From NCBI GenBank assembly GCA_964464595.1, contig CAYXGW010000009.1, forward strand, positions 36,370 to 100,369: a stretch of 64,000 nucleotides of DNA, written 5' to 3'. Below are positions 33,383 through 42,756 of the stretch, one piece after another. The notes beneath the pieces are model-generated. The model had not been told where the DNA came from, did not search any database, and was given only the letters and a program-made list of their open reading frames with translations. Positions within the stretch are counted from its first letter, which is position 1. Every line of letters starts with the position of its first letter. Source of the stretch: JADFJB01 sp964464595. GTDB taxonomy: Bacteria > Zhuqueibacterota > JdFR-76 > DREG01. A program made the translations under genes and the position numbers.

Positions 33383-33880
33383 TTATTGCATAATAAAATT
33401 CTCAAAATAAACGTTGGTTACACCACCATCCGGCAACATTTCATTCACATTTTCCATTATTTCATACCTGAGCGAATCTTTACCGATTCTATGATCTATT
33501 TGACTGATCGTTCGGTCCGAAATAAGAGAGATCAAATAGTCTCGGATTAATGTCAAACGATCTTCTACCTCACCTTTTACACCACCGTTTTCACATTCAA
33601 AACTGACGCTTAAATTAACAAACCTTCTCCCATCCGATCCCTTGGGGTTGACTATTATGTCTTCAACTAAAAAGAATTCACCTAATTTACCCTTATTATA
33701 CTTCGACTTCTTTTCTTTTTCTTCTTTGACTTGTTCTACTTGGGGATTCATTTTTGGCTTAAAATATTTTGCGATTACCACGTAAGACACCACCAATTGA
33801 ATTAGAAAAAGTGGGATCCATATAATCAACATTTTTTTAATAGATATTCCCGATCCTTTATTTTTTTCATCATCTGCCAT
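33383..33880 (-). CDS. fliL: Flagellar stator-associated protein FliL
   Basis: FliL is a single-pass inner-membrane protein that supports stator function. The 165-residue protein has a membrane helix (about 17-38) and a periplasmic domain with FFLVEDIIVNPKGSDGRRFVNLSVSFE, LTLIRDYLISLISDRTI and the ending VYFENFIMQ, typical of FliL. It is last in the flgB-headed operon, 9 nt after motB. Confidence 0.92.
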   Translation of the reverse strand: MADDEKNKGSGISIKKMLIIWIPLFLIQLVVSYVVIAKYFKPKMNPQVEQVKEEKEKKSKYNKGKLGEFFLVEDIIVNPKGSDGRRFVNLSVSFECENGGVKGEVEDRLTLIRDYLISLISDRTISQIDHRIGKDSLRYEIMENVNEMLPDGGVTNVYFENFIMQ

Positions 33881-33889
33881 TGGTACACC

Positions 33890-34642
33890 TCAATTGGATT
33901 CAACCTCACTATACCCATCAATAGGATTATCGGTTTTTTCTAAATAAATCTCCACTCTTCTATTTTTATTCCGATTTGCTGCGGTGGTATTTGGGACAAG
34001 AGGTTTATGCTCTCCATAGCCAGCGTAGTAAATCTTTTTTGGGTCAACAAAGGACACCTTTTCAAAAAAATGGATCACACTTAAAGATCGAGCTGCGGAT
34101 AATTCCCAGTTAGAAGGATACTCAATAGTTTTTATTGGCAAATCATCAGTATGTCCTTCTATCCTTGTTTTATTTGGCCAATTCTTAACCAAATTTCCTA
34201 TTTTCGCTAAAAGGTTAAAAACAGATTGTTTTAATTCTGCCCGACCCAATTCAAATAAAATAGGGTCATCCATACGAATCAGAACTTCTCCTTCACCAAT
34301 TTTAATAAAGACCGAATCTTTTAAATTATTGTGATTTATATATTTCACTAAATTTTCAAGATCAACTTCGCTGTCTGATTGCCTACTACCTCCAATAGAA
34401 CTTATAATTACCTGTTGCGGCTTAACAGGCGCCGGCTTATACTTTAGAACACCCAACGCACCTTTTAAAGAACCGCTAGCCTTTCGAAATCCTGACTCTT
34501 GAATTGATGAGAAAGATGCAATTAAAATAAAAAATGTCAAAAGTAATGACATTAGATCGCCATAAGTTACCATCCAATCGGGAGCACTGCCGCCTTCATT
34601 TGAGGCTTGGCGATCATTTTTTCTTCGATTTTGAATTCGCAT
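33890..34642 (-). CDS. motB: Flagellar stator protein MotB
   Basis: MotB anchors the ion-driven stator to peptidoglycan. The 250-residue protein has the plug/membrane segment PDWMVTYGDLMSLLLTFFILI, with the ion-carrying Asp in YGD. It also has an OmpA-like domain with IEGHTDDLPI, NWELSAARSLSVIHFF and NRRVEIYLE. It directly follows motA. The ion (proton or sodium) cannot be decided from this. Confidence 0.94.
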   Translation of the reverse strand: MRIQNRRKNDRQASNEGGSAPDWMVTYGDLMSLLLTFFILIASFSSIQESGFRKASGSLKGALGVLKYKPAPVKPQQVIISSIGGSRQSDSEVDLENLVKYINHNNLKDSVFIKIGEGEVLIRMDDPILFELGRAELKQSVFNLLAKIGNLVKNWPNKTRIEGHTDDLPIKTIEYPSNWELSAARSLSVIHFFEKVSFVDPKKIYYAGYGEHKPLVPNTTAANRNKNRRVEIYLEKTDNPIDGYSEVESN

Positions 34643-34668
34643 AATCTAAAAAGTCGATCTTTAAAAAA

Positions 34669-35445
34669 TCAGGATTCTTCTGCTTCTTGCAATTCAGCTC
34701 TAAATTTTGGCGGAATAAAAGAAACCAATTTTTGCTCAATGATTCTTGGGTTTTCGCCTGATTGAAGCGAAAGGACTCCTTCCATAACCAATTCTTTTAT
34801 CAAAACTTCCTGTTTTGATCGCTCTCTTAACTTTCCGGAAATAGGCAGGAAAATCAAATTTGCCAATACTGCACCATAGAATGTAGTAATTAGGGCAATG
34901 GCCATAGCAGGACCAATGGATGATGGATCTTCCATATTTGCTAACATTATGACAAGCCCGATAAGGGTCCCAATCATTCCGAAAGCCGGTGAGTAGGTGC
35001 CCATCGCTTTAAAAATACCTTGCCCCAGGTCGTGCCGTTGTTGTAGATAAGAAAGTTCGGTTCCTAATATAGAGCGCATTAAATCCGGTTCTGTACCATC
35101 AATTGCTAATTGCAGTCCTTGCTTTAAGAAAGGATCTTCAATTTCCTGAATTTTGCTTTCAAGCGCTAAAATACCTTCTCTTCTTGCAAGTTCAGCAAAT
35201 TCCGTGATTGTTTTTATTGAATCTTTTGGATTCTTATCAGTCGATGTAAAAGCATTTTTCACGACTCCCACTACACTTAATATTTCTTTCAAAGGGTAAT
35301 TTATTAGTGTTGCCGCAATAGTCCCGCCTACAACTACAAAGATTGATCCGACCTCAATAAATGATGCAAGACTGCCCTGTAAAAATATTGTAGTTATAAT
35401 TAACCCGATGCCGCTAATGACACCAATTATTGTTGCGAGATCCAT
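34669..35445 (-). CDS. motA: Flagellar stator protein MotA
   Basis: MotA forms the ion channel ring with MotB. The 258-residue protein has four membrane helices: two near the N-terminus (IIGVISGIGLIITTIFL, FIEVGSIFVVVGGTIAATLI) and two later (FGMIGTLIGLVIMLANM, IALITTFYGAVLANLIFLPI). The cytoplasmic loop between them contains the charged region. It follows flbD by 18 nt. Confidence 0.95.
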   Translation of the reverse strand: MDLATIIGVISGIGLIITTIFLQGSLASFIEVGSIFVVVGGTIAATLINYPLKEILSVVGVVKNAFTSTDKNPKDSIKTITEFAELARREGILALESKIQEIEDPFLKQGLQLAIDGTEPDLMRSILGTELSYLQQRHDLGQGIFKAMGTYSPAFGMIGTLIGLVIMLANMEDPSSIGPAMAIALITTFYGAVLANLIFLPISGKLRERSKQEVLIKELVMEGVLSLQSGENPRIIEQKLVSFIPPKFRAELQEAEES

Positions 35446-35463
35446 GTTCCTTTAGCTTAACTC

Positions 35464-35685
35464 CTAATTCTTATAGTCTTCCCAATTTGTTGTAGAAAAA
35501 TTATTATTATATATTCGTCTTCTATATGAAATAACTCGAGATATTATCTCATCAGATTTCTCCCTGACAATTATTTTTCGCTCCGACATCAGCGTAATAA
35601 TCGTGTCCGGAGTTTCCTCAATCACTTCGATTAACTCTGCGTTTATTACCATTTTTCTATTATTAATAAGCGTTACATCAATCAT
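35464..35685 (-). CDS. flbD: FlbD-family small flagellar protein
   Basis: This 73-residue protein matches the small FlbD family found between flgE and motA in many bacteria: MIDVTLINNRKMVINAELIEVIEETPDT is its hallmark start, shown here in the pieces VTLINNRKMVINAELIE and ETPDTIITL. The function is not settled. No ribosome site is visible, because a strong hairpin (35694-35715) occupies the region eight bases before the ATG. Confidence 0.88.
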   Translation of the reverse strand: MIDVTLINNRKMVINAELIEVIEETPDTIITLMSERKIIVREKSDEIISRVISYRRRIYNNNFSTTNWEDYKN

Positions 35686-35693
35686 ATTTATTT

Positions 35694-35715
35694 GGGCAGC
35701 CTAAACAGGCTGCCC
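35694..35715 (-). promoter_or_regulatory. Strong intercistronic hairpin between flgE and flbD
   Basis: A perfect 8-bp GC-rich stem (GGGCAGCC and GGCTGCCC) with a 6-nt loop lies 17 nt after the flgE stop and eight bases before the flbD ATG. No T-tract follows on the minus strand, so it is not a standard terminator. It may protect the 3' end of the hook mRNA or restrict flbD translation. Confidence 0.75.
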
Positions 35716-35732
35716 ATCCTAATTATGCTTAG

Positions 35733-37772
35733 TTATCTCTTAAGGTTAACCAACTCTTGCAATAATTCATCGCTAGTAGTAATTATTCTGGAGTTCGCCT
35801 GAAAACCTCTTTGTGCTATTATCATATCGGTAAATTCCTGCGCAAGATTAACATTTGACATTTCCAGAGCACCGGTAATTATTTGAGAATCGAAACTTTC
35901 AGAAGCAGTTCCAATAAATGCCAAACCACTTGCAGAGGTTTCAGCATAGAAATTTCCTCCGGTTCTACTGAGTCCACTTGGATTTGTGAATTTTGCCAAT
36001 GAAATCTGCGCCAACGTTCTGTTTATTCCGTTTGAAAAATGGCCTTCTATTTTACCTGATTGATCAAAACTCACTTCTACCAAATCGCCACTGGTATTAC
36101 CATTTTGAGAATTCGCTACGGCATTACTAAAAGAAGAGAATTGACTAAGACCATTCAGACCGCCTCGTTCACCAACATCAAACTGGATTCTCACGGTTTC
36201 AGCCCCGGTTCCCGGGTCAAACTCAAGCGCCTGTTCGCCATTCTGGTATGTAAATGAGTTAAGAGAACCGTCGGAATTGAAAGTAACCAACCCTTTGTTA
36301 CCGGAAGAAACCACTTGATTATTATCCAAAGTAGCTTCCCAGGTCCACTGATTTTTAATATTCGCTTTGGTGTATGTCATTGTTATTACATGATCCTGCC
36401 CTAATTTGTCATACACAGTAATACTTGTAGTGTGGAAAGCATCTCTGGCACTTTGCAGCTCACTGGTAGTAGTGACAGTATTAAAAATACTATTATCGTT
36501 TACCCTTATTCTAATCGCCGTTAATTCATTCGCTTTTCCCGGGTCACTTGCAATTCTTAAAGAACCATCGGAATCAATGGTTACGCCATTAACATCACTA
36601 ATCCCAAATGTAGTTTTCAAATTGGTCGCTAAATCACTCAAAGTACTGGATGCACCAATGGTAAACGTATTGGTCACATTATTACCAGATACTGCAGCGG
36701 AGAGATTAATAACATCATTTGTATTAAGTCCCAATGAAATTCCAAACGAATTCCTTAGCTTGGTTAACTCTTCACTTCCAGTTGCAGTGTGTGAGAACTC
36801 ATCACTACTGGTTGTAGTTGAAGTGGTACTATCCACAACCCCATTTGCAGAAATTAACGCTGAATTTAGAGTAGGATTATCACTGGTAAAAGTCAATTGG
36901 TGGGAGCTTCCTGAAAGATCTTGCATCAAAATTGAACCATCGGCCTGCAGTGTTGCGCTGAATGATCCTGAAAAATCTGTATTAATTTCGGTAAGCAAAT
37001 CATCTAAAGAGTTGAAATCAGCATTATTAGCACCAGTATCAACTTCCACATATGTATAAACCTTGGTAGTCGTTCCATCATTGACCGTGATGCTTGATAG
37101 TCCGGGATTTAACCCTCTAACTTCTGAGTTTGCAGTTCCACGGCCAAATAGTCCATTTACGTCAGAATCATCCCCGGCCTCTTCAATACCTAACATTGAG
37201 CCGGTTTCGATTATAGTACCCAGGGGTGTATCACTTGCATCTAGATTACCGCCAAAATTGACTTTAGAAGTGGCTTTAGCTGCCAATTGTTGACCAAAAG
37301 GCAAAACGATATTTGAAAGAACAGATCCCTTTTGAATATTTCCATCAGCATCAGCAAGCCTTCCTTGCACTATTTTACCATTGCTGGGACTCACTAAACG
37401 TCCATTTGCATCGAATCGAAAAGAGCCATCCCGTGTATAGAATGTTTTGTTGCCATCACTCAACACGAAAAATCCATCGCCATTAATTGCAAGGTCCGTA
37501 GAAATATTGGTCGTCTGTAAACTTCCTTGGTTAAAGACGGAATCAATAGAACCAATTAACATCCCCAAGCCAATCTGACTGGGGTTAATGCCGCCTAAAT
37601 TTTCAGTTGGCCTGCTTGCTCCTTTTGTTGTCAGGGCCAGGGCTTCAAGAAAAGTCACCCTTCCTGACTTAAATGCCACCGTATTGATGTTGGAAATGTT
37701 ATTTCCAATAACATCCATCTTTATTTGGTGGTTTCTGATGCCGGATACGCCGGCAAACAAGGATCGCATCAT
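35733..37772 (-). CDS. flgE: Flagellar hook protein FlgE
   Basis: FlgE polymerises into the hook. At 679 residues it is longer than the E. coli protein (about 400) because of an expanded variable middle. The N-terminus has SLFAGVSGIRNHQIKMDVIGNNISNINTVAFKSGRVTF, here in the pieces GVSGIRNHQIKMDVIGN and NISNINTVAFKSGR. The C-terminus has MSNVNLAQEFTDMIIAQRGFQAN. The ATG pair at 37772 has AGGAGG nine bases upstream. It is the downstream partner of flgD and the hook-operon orf. Confidence 0.95.
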   Translation of the reverse strand: MMRSLFAGVSGIRNHQIKMDVIGNNISNINTVAFKSGRVTFLEALALTTKGASRPTENLGGINPSQIGLGMLIGSIDSVFNQGSLQTTNISTDLAINGDGFFVLSDGNKTFYTRDGSFRFDANGRLVSPSNGKIVQGRLADADGNIQKGSVLSNIVLPFGQQLAAKATSKVNFGGNLDASDTPLGTIIETGSMLGIEEAGDDSDVNGLFGRGTANSEVRGLNPGLSSITVNDGTTTKVYTYVEVDTGANNADFNSLDDLLTEINTDFSGSFSATLQADGSILMQDLSGSSHQLTFTSDNPTLNSALISANGVVDSTTSTTTSSDEFSHTATGSEELTKLRNSFGISLGLNTNDVINLSAAVSGNNVTNTFTIGASSTLSDLATNLKTTFGISDVNGVTIDSDGSLRIASDPGKANELTAIRIRVNDNSIFNTVTTTSELQSARDAFHTTSITVYDKLGQDHVITMTYTKANIKNQWTWEATLDNNQVVSSGNKGLVTFNSDGSLNSFTYQNGEQALEFDPGTGAETVRIQFDVGERGGLNGLSQFSSFSNAVANSQNGNTSGDLVEVSFDQSGKIEGHFSNGINRTLAQISLAKFTNPSGLSRTGGNFYAETSASGLAFIGTASESFDSQIITGALEMSNVNLAQEFTDMIIAQRGFQANSRIITTSDELLQELVNLKR

Positions 37773-37903
37773 GGTGTGTACCTCCTGCTTTTTTTGTGAT
37801 GCTGTCTCAATCGGTCAACAGCTTTGAGCATCTCCGGCTTTTCAGTATTACTGTTTTACCAGGAGGCCTGCTCAATTTGTGAATTATTATTGTTTATTTT
37901 TAT

Positions 37904-38311
37904 TTATTCATCGCTATCTTGTATTATCATTGTGCTATCAATGTTGGTTACTATTCCTTCCTTAAGCTGACTTTGTTCCATTGCTGTTACAACAATTCGA
38001 TTTTTAATATTTACGACAAAAGCCAGGTTATTCAGTAAAATCAAAGAATCCTTCACACCCTTATTGGAGGCAGTATCGACAGCCTGGTTCAGTTTAATCT
38101 TTTGGCTTTCATTAATACTGATATTCCTGGACTGAAGGCGTTTTTCAGCATGCGCGGAAAAACGAATTGTTTCCTGCTTCCGAACCTCTCGTTGTAATAT
38201 TTTATCGAATCTATTTTGAGGTTCAACGTTATTAAGCCTTGCAACATTTTTGCTCTGCCTAAGTGGCAAAGGCGAAATAATCATGTCTGGTTTTTTAATT
38301 GGATTTGACAT
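37904..38311 (-). CDS. Flagellar operon protein, TIGR02530 family
   Basis: This 135-residue protein matches the family found between flgD and flgE in many flagellar operons. Its core FDKILQREVRKQETIRFSAHAEKRLQSRNI appears here as IRFSAHAEKRLQSRNI with a later VNIKNRIVVTAM. It has no predicted membrane segment or signal. The function is unknown; position implies a hook-assembly role. It is 130 nt before flgE. Confidence 0.85.
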   Translation of the reverse strand: MSNPIKKPDMIISPLPLRQSKNVARLNNVEPQNRFDKILQREVRKQETIRFSAHAEKRLQSRNISINESQKIKLNQAVDTASNKGVKDSLILLNNLAFVVNIKNRIVVTAMEQSQLKEGIVTNIDSTMIIQDSDE

Positions 38312-38321
38312 TTTCGTTTCC

Positions 38322-39002
38322 TTAGCCTTCTGACCTTACTTCTATAACATTGCCTACACTAAATGTTTGACCATTAACTTCCAATAAAGCACCTTCCGAA
38401 TAGTATCGAATTGCTGATACATTTCCCTGTAAATAGGTAAATGCATTTGTACTTTGTTCGTCCGGGTCTATCAATTCGACTTCAAAACGGTATAAGCCGT
38501 CTCCAATGAATTCACCTTTTTCGTTTTTGCCATCCCAGGTAAACCTATTGGTTCCAGGCTTAAATCCTTCCATTTTCTTTTCAAACACCAGCGTGCCATT
38601 TTCATCATAGACCTTTAAATTTGCTTCTACTGTACTATCGCTCACTATATATCCCAAGTTAACTTCAGTGTTTGAACTTAATTGTACCTGGTCTGTCGCA
38701 ACTTGTACCTCCTTTCCAATTAGACCGGTAATCATCGAATTGTTAATGGATTGAGCGGTAAGCAAATCCGTTTCGATACTCAAACCCAGCTTCTCATTCA
38801 TATTTTGGATTTGCTCCAGCGAACTAAACTGGGCTAACTGTGCGATAAAATCCATATTCTCCATTGGACTTAAAGGATCTTGATTTTGAAGCTGTGCTAC
38901 GAGTAACAGCAAAAAGTCTTCTTTACCCATTATATCCTGCGAAGCAGCCGAAATAGGCAGCTCTTGATTAGGTAAAGTTGACAAAGTTGATTGAACTTCC
39001 AT
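38322..39002 (-). CDS. flgD: Hook-cap protein FlgD
   Basis: FlgD caps the growing hook. The 226-residue protein starts with the export segment and the conserved block MGKEDFLLLLVAQLQNQDPLSPMENMDFIAQLAQFSSLEQI, recognisable here by FLLLLVAQLQNQDPLSPMEN. A C-terminal Ig-like domain follows (FTWDGKNEKGEFIGDGLYRFEVE). I chose ATG 39002 with AAGGAGG eight bases upstream over a GTG three codons earlier. Confidence 0.95.
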   Translation of the reverse strand: MEVQSTLSTLPNQELPISAASQDIMGKEDFLLLLVAQLQNQDPLSPMENMDFIAQLAQFSSLEQIQNMNEKLGLSIETDLLTAQSINNSMITGLIGKEVQVATDQVQLSSNTEVNLGYIVSDSTVEANLKVYDENGTLVFEKKMEGFKPGTNRFTWDGKNEKGEFIGDGLYRFEVELIDPDEQSTNAFTYLQGNVSAIRYYSEGALLEVNGQTFSVGNVIEVRSEG

Positions 39003-39023
39003 TTTTCTCACCTCCTTTAAATT

Positions 39024-41717
39024 TTAAGCGGTTAATTCTATTGTGTTATACCCAAAGTCTCTTTTATTAAAATCGTCTATCGTGCCTGGATTAACCACTG
39101 CACTTTTGGAACTTAAATCATGTAAATGTCTATCAGTCTCAAGCATATGCCTTTCATCCTGACCTGTTGTATTCGTACTATTCTTCGAAAATTGCGACGA
39201 AAAATCCATAACTTCTATTTTGTCTACTCGAATATTTTGCTCCTGCAATGACTTATGAATTTGGATTATTTGTCTTTCCAGAGCATTTCGAACTTCGGGT
39301 CGTTCAACATACAGTATTGCTTTCACTTCCTGCTCAGAACTTTCAATCACGATTTTTGCCATGCCTAGAAATTCCGGTTTCAGCTGAACCGATATTTTTT
39401 GGGCATCTTTTGTGAGATATAGTTTAGTGGATTGAACCAGCTGATCGACCGCATCTCTAATATTTTCATTACTTAATGGAATAGCGGGTTTATCAAAATT
39501 ATTTTGGATTTTGAAGCTATTATCCGGTTGATCCATTTTCTGATAATTCATTTGAATGACATCATTTTTAAGCAATGGCTGATATAACTTATTCTCGCTA
39601 ACAGTCGTTTTATCCTGATGAACTTTTGTAAAGGAATTAGCGGCAGTTTCAATCTTAATTCCTGCAGATTCAACTTTTTGATTATCTTTGCCTGAAATTC
39701 CTGCTTTTTCAACTGCGCTTATGTTTTTGGGTAGATTTTCCTGAAACTTAAAGTCTATTTTCTCACCCGGCAATTCTTGAAAATTATTCATATGAGCAAG
39801 TGTTTCTTTCGCCTGGTTTGAATGGGTAGGTTGAGATATGGAATTCTTGTTTATGTTTGTATTCCTGCTTAATTTGTTTTTCTCTTTGTTATATATAAAA
39901 ATTTCTGTGTCTTTATTATTTAATAAGTTGAATGGTTTATTAAGAGTTTCCTGAATATCCTCCGGGACGAATTCTTGCGTTTGTGTTACTCTCTCCAAGT
40001 TTCCGGCATTCTTTTGTGGATTTGATACTTGATTGAATTGCCCACTTGCATCTTTTGAACTCAACTGCTTTTCAAGTAACCCTATTTCATGACTGACATT
40101 GGACGTTTCAAAAGAATTATTGAAAAATTTAACGACAGGAGTCCATCCCTCTTTATTTGGAATTGAATTATTTTCCATAGATTTATTGGTGGGTTGGATA
40201 GTATTTTGATCTTGTGCCAAACTAACTTTCGGAAGTTTTACATCATTTTCTAAACCTGGTTTCGCAGGAGAAAGTTTGGACTTAACTTCCTCAGTCATCG
40301 TAAAACTCAACGACTGATTTTCAGACCTTGCCAAATTCGACAGCGAATCCAATGTTTTGTTTGAAATAAAAACAAATTTGTTAGACCCCTTGATTTTATC
40401 TTTGGGTTCAATATCTTCATTTTCTTCTGAATTTCTAAATTCGCTCATTTTTTCAGTATTTTGATTAGATTTGGTTTGCTGATTAGTACTGATTAACTTT
40501 AAACTCTCCTCTAAATTTTTATCTTTATTATCACCGGAAACCGCTGCATTTAATACCCGGATAATATTTTGAATGCCATCTTCTTCATTCACTTGAACAT
40601 CAGAATTATTGATTAGTGTTTCGTTCTCCAAAGCTTGTTTTGATAATTCCGTAAAATACTGTTCATCAATTTTGGGTAAAATTGTGGTATCTAAATCCAT
40701 TGATATTTTTCCAAAACCCATACCTTCACTAACAGTATGTGAATTATTTTTACCGGAGATATTCGGAGAGTTTGATTGATCAGTAAAAAGCAACCAAATA
40801 CCTTCATTTAATTGAGAAGGATGAAAAATAGCTCGTAATTCATTATGAGAATCACTGGTATTGGCTGTTAATTGAGTTTTTAAAAGGCTTTCACTTGTCG
40901 GTAAAATTAATTCATTGTTTGTAGAAGTTTGTGACTCCACATTTAGCTTCTGCGATACACGTATTAATGCCACCACTTGTGAAGACTCTCCAGATGTTTT
41001 ATTTAAAATAGGGGTTGATTCAAATCCATCATCCAATAGTGATAGTAATTCATTTCCATAAGGAATTTCATCCTTGTTAAATTGTGTATTTTGACTATTG
41101 GAAACAGGCTGGTCATTATGTTGTAATACAAATGATTGAATAATTGGTATTTTCTCTTCACCGGGATTTTCACTTGCTAAACTCGGATTAGAATTCTGCT
41201 TAAGAATTTCTTCAAGATTTTCTGACAGACCTTTTGAAAGTGAAACACCTAACCAGACTTTGCTATCCAATTTGGAAGATGGTTTCTTCGGATCGGTTTC
41301 GAGTTCAATGTTCTTAGTATTTAGTACCGTGGATTCACTATTGTTAACTGAAATTGCAATTTGGATTTCAGTCTTTAGTTTTTTAATAATAGACGACCAA
41401 TTATTATTCATCACCGCACTACCAGGCGATTCTAACAGGTAATCAACTGCTTCTGCTGATTGCAACCCAGTTAATGAAGATCTTCTTGAACTGATTTCAT
41501 TAACTGGCAAAAAATTCTTTCCCACGAAGTTGAAATGTTCGCTATTTATTTGTCTGTCGAATGAAGATGAACCTTGCGATTTACCAATCAATTTTTCAAA
41601 TATTTGCCAAAACTCTTTTTTTGATGAGTCTATATTAGAACTATTTTGATTTTGAATGATATTTTCAGGATTTGAGTTCTGAATCGCTGAATCCGGAATA
41701 AATAGAAGCTGTGTCAT
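39024..41717 (-). CDS. fliK: Hook-length control protein FliK (very long)
   Basis: FliK measures hook length and triggers the FlhB specificity switch. The 897-residue protein has a long, Asn/Ser/Lys-rich, poorly structured N-terminal ruler. The compact C-terminal domain has SVQLKPEFLGMAKIVIESSEQEVKAILYVERPEVRNALERQI as its core, seen here in the pieces LKPEFLGMAKIVIESSEQ and RPEVRNALERQI. It is twice the usual length (about 400). The ATG overlaps the upstream stop. Confidence 0.88.
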   Translation of the reverse strand: MTQLLFIPDSAIQNSNPENIIQNQNSSNIDSSKKEFWQIFEKLIGKSQGSSSFDRQINSEHFNFVGKNFLPVNEISSRRSSLTGLQSAEAVDYLLESPGSAVMNNNWSSIIKKLKTEIQIAISVNNSESTVLNTKNIELETDPKKPSSKLDSKVWLGVSLSKGLSENLEEILKQNSNPSLASENPGEEKIPIIQSFVLQHNDQPVSNSQNTQFNKDEIPYGNELLSLLDDGFESTPILNKTSGESSQVVALIRVSQKLNVESQTSTNNELILPTSESLLKTQLTANTSDSHNELRAIFHPSQLNEGIWLLFTDQSNSPNISGKNNSHTVSEGMGFGKISMDLDTTILPKIDEQYFTELSKQALENETLINNSDVQVNEEDGIQNIIRVLNAAVSGDNKDKNLEESLKLISTNQQTKSNQNTEKMSEFRNSEENEDIEPKDKIKGSNKFVFISNKTLDSLSNLARSENQSLSFTMTEEVKSKLSPAKPGLENDVKLPKVSLAQDQNTIQPTNKSMENNSIPNKEGWTPVVKFFNNSFETSNVSHEIGLLEKQLSSKDASGQFNQVSNPQKNAGNLERVTQTQEFVPEDIQETLNKPFNLLNNKDTEIFIYNKEKNKLSRNTNINKNSISQPTHSNQAKETLAHMNNFQELPGEKIDFKFQENLPKNISAVEKAGISGKDNQKVESAGIKIETAANSFTKVHQDKTTVSENKLYQPLLKNDVIQMNYQKMDQPDNSFKIQNNFDKPAIPLSNENIRDAVDQLVQSTKLYLTKDAQKISVQLKPEFLGMAKIVIESSEQEVKAILYVERPEVRNALERQIIQIHKSLQEQNIRVDKIEVMDFSSQFSKNSTNTTGQDERHMLETDRHLHDLSSKSAVVNPGTIDDFNKRDFGYNTIELTA

Positions 41718-42310
41718 TGTAACCTCGGGTTTATATATTTCGATGTCAGTTTTGCAGCTCGTTTGGGTTCGATTTTTTGTAAAATCACCGCAGCTTGTTG
41801 TGCTTTTGCAAGTGCTAAAATATCCATGAGAGTTCCATCGTCCAATTTAGCAACATATACCGAGTCAATTTGGTCTTGCTCTATTGATTGAAAGATTTTG
41901 GTAAGACGATTCATTCTGTTTTGTTTCTCCTGCTTAAACTGGTTTTTGACATTATTCAAATTATTTGTTAATTGCTGAACATCACTATCGAGGCGGCTTT
42001 TGTCATTTTGCAAATTTATCAGCGAATCTTGCCAAACTCCGGTTTCAACCGCAAATGAATCTTTATCAACTTTCAATACTTCAATTTGATTCCTGAGTAA
42101 ACCAATGCTGTCAAGAAGTGTAGCTCGATACAATGTTAACTCATCGAACGATACTGTTTTACCCTGTGAAATTTGCGTTTTCATATGAATTTCAAATGGT
42201 AATTCAAATCCATATATTGCCACATAGACTGATACCAGCGTTGCCAAAAAGGAAAACGGCAAAAGAAAAATTATAAGAAAGACCGGGCTTTTCCCTTCTT
42301 CTGTTCTCAT
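41714..42310 (-). CDS. MotE-like flagellar coiled-coil protein
   Basis: This 198-residue protein has an N-terminal membrane helix (about 8-32), a long coiled coil (about 60-145) and a C-terminal MgtE-N-like domain (IDSVYVAKLDDGTLMDILALAKAQQAAVILQKIEPKRAAKLTSK is represented by LMDILALAKAQQAAVIL and KIEPKRAAKLT). Such proteins, including MotE, sit between fliJ and fliK. It overlaps fliJ and fliK by ATGA. The role is not established here. Confidence 0.75.
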   Translation of the reverse strand: MRTEEGKSPVFLIIFLLPFSFLATLVSVYVAIYGFELPFEIHMKTQISQGKTVSFDELTLYRATLLDSIGLLRNQIEVLKVDKDSFAVETGVWQDSLINLQNDKSRLDSDVQQLTNNLNNVKNQFKQEKQNRMNRLTKIFQSIEQDQIDSVYVAKLDDGTLMDILALAKAQQAAVILQKIEPKRAAKLTSKYINPRLQ

Positions 42311-42756
42311 AGTAGATTTTTAATCCCTCTTGTGATCATAGTCATTTCATCGAGCATTTTTTGTTCTTCTCTGATTTGTTCTTTTATATGCTTTAAGTAT
42401 CTCTTCTCTCGCAATTTCTCCAATACTTCTTTTTCCTTTGACAACTCCATCAAACCAACTTGAAGCTCTTCGATTTTATCCTGAATTTTATCCATGCTAT
42501 TTTTTTGGTCACGAATTTCTCCGCTTACCTTATTTATGTAGCGTTGATAGTCCCTAAGTTCTTTTGCCGAACAGCCGTTTACACTTTGTTGCAGAACTTC
42601 CTCGTGTAGTATTTCCAACTCATTCGACATTCTTTTAAGTTCCATTTCCTCGCTTTCAAGACTGCGGAGCATTTCTGCCAATTCCTGTGATTTATGTTTA
42701 ACCTGAATTGATTTTGTCTCCGCAACTTTCGCTAATTTAAAAGAAAATTTCTTCAT
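42307..42756 (-). CDS. fliJ: Flagellar export protein FliJ
   Basis: FliJ is the coiled-coil stalk of the export ATPase complex. The 149-residue protein is almost wholly helical and charged, as expected, beginning MKKFSFKLAKVAETKSIQV. Sequence identity in this family is low, so its position between fliI and the MotE-like gene, with ATGA overlaps on both sides, is the main support. Confidence 0.88.
   Translation of the reverse strand: MKKFSFKLAKVAETKSIQVKHKSQELAEMLRSLESEEMELKRMSNELEILHEEVLQQSVNGCSAKELRDYQRYINKVSGEIRDQKNSMDKIQDKIEELQVGLMELSKEKEVLEKLREKRYLKHIKEQIREEQKMLDEMTMITRGIKNLL

Noticed and set aside
36406..37059. 217-codon plus-strand ORF opposite flgE
   Set aside because: It is the shadow of the low-complexity flgE variable region; it lacks a ribosome site and family features.
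37773..37903. Possible sigma-28 promoter upstream of flgE
   Set aside because: TAAA and GCCGGAGA are 16 rather than 15 bases apart and the -10 has mismatches.
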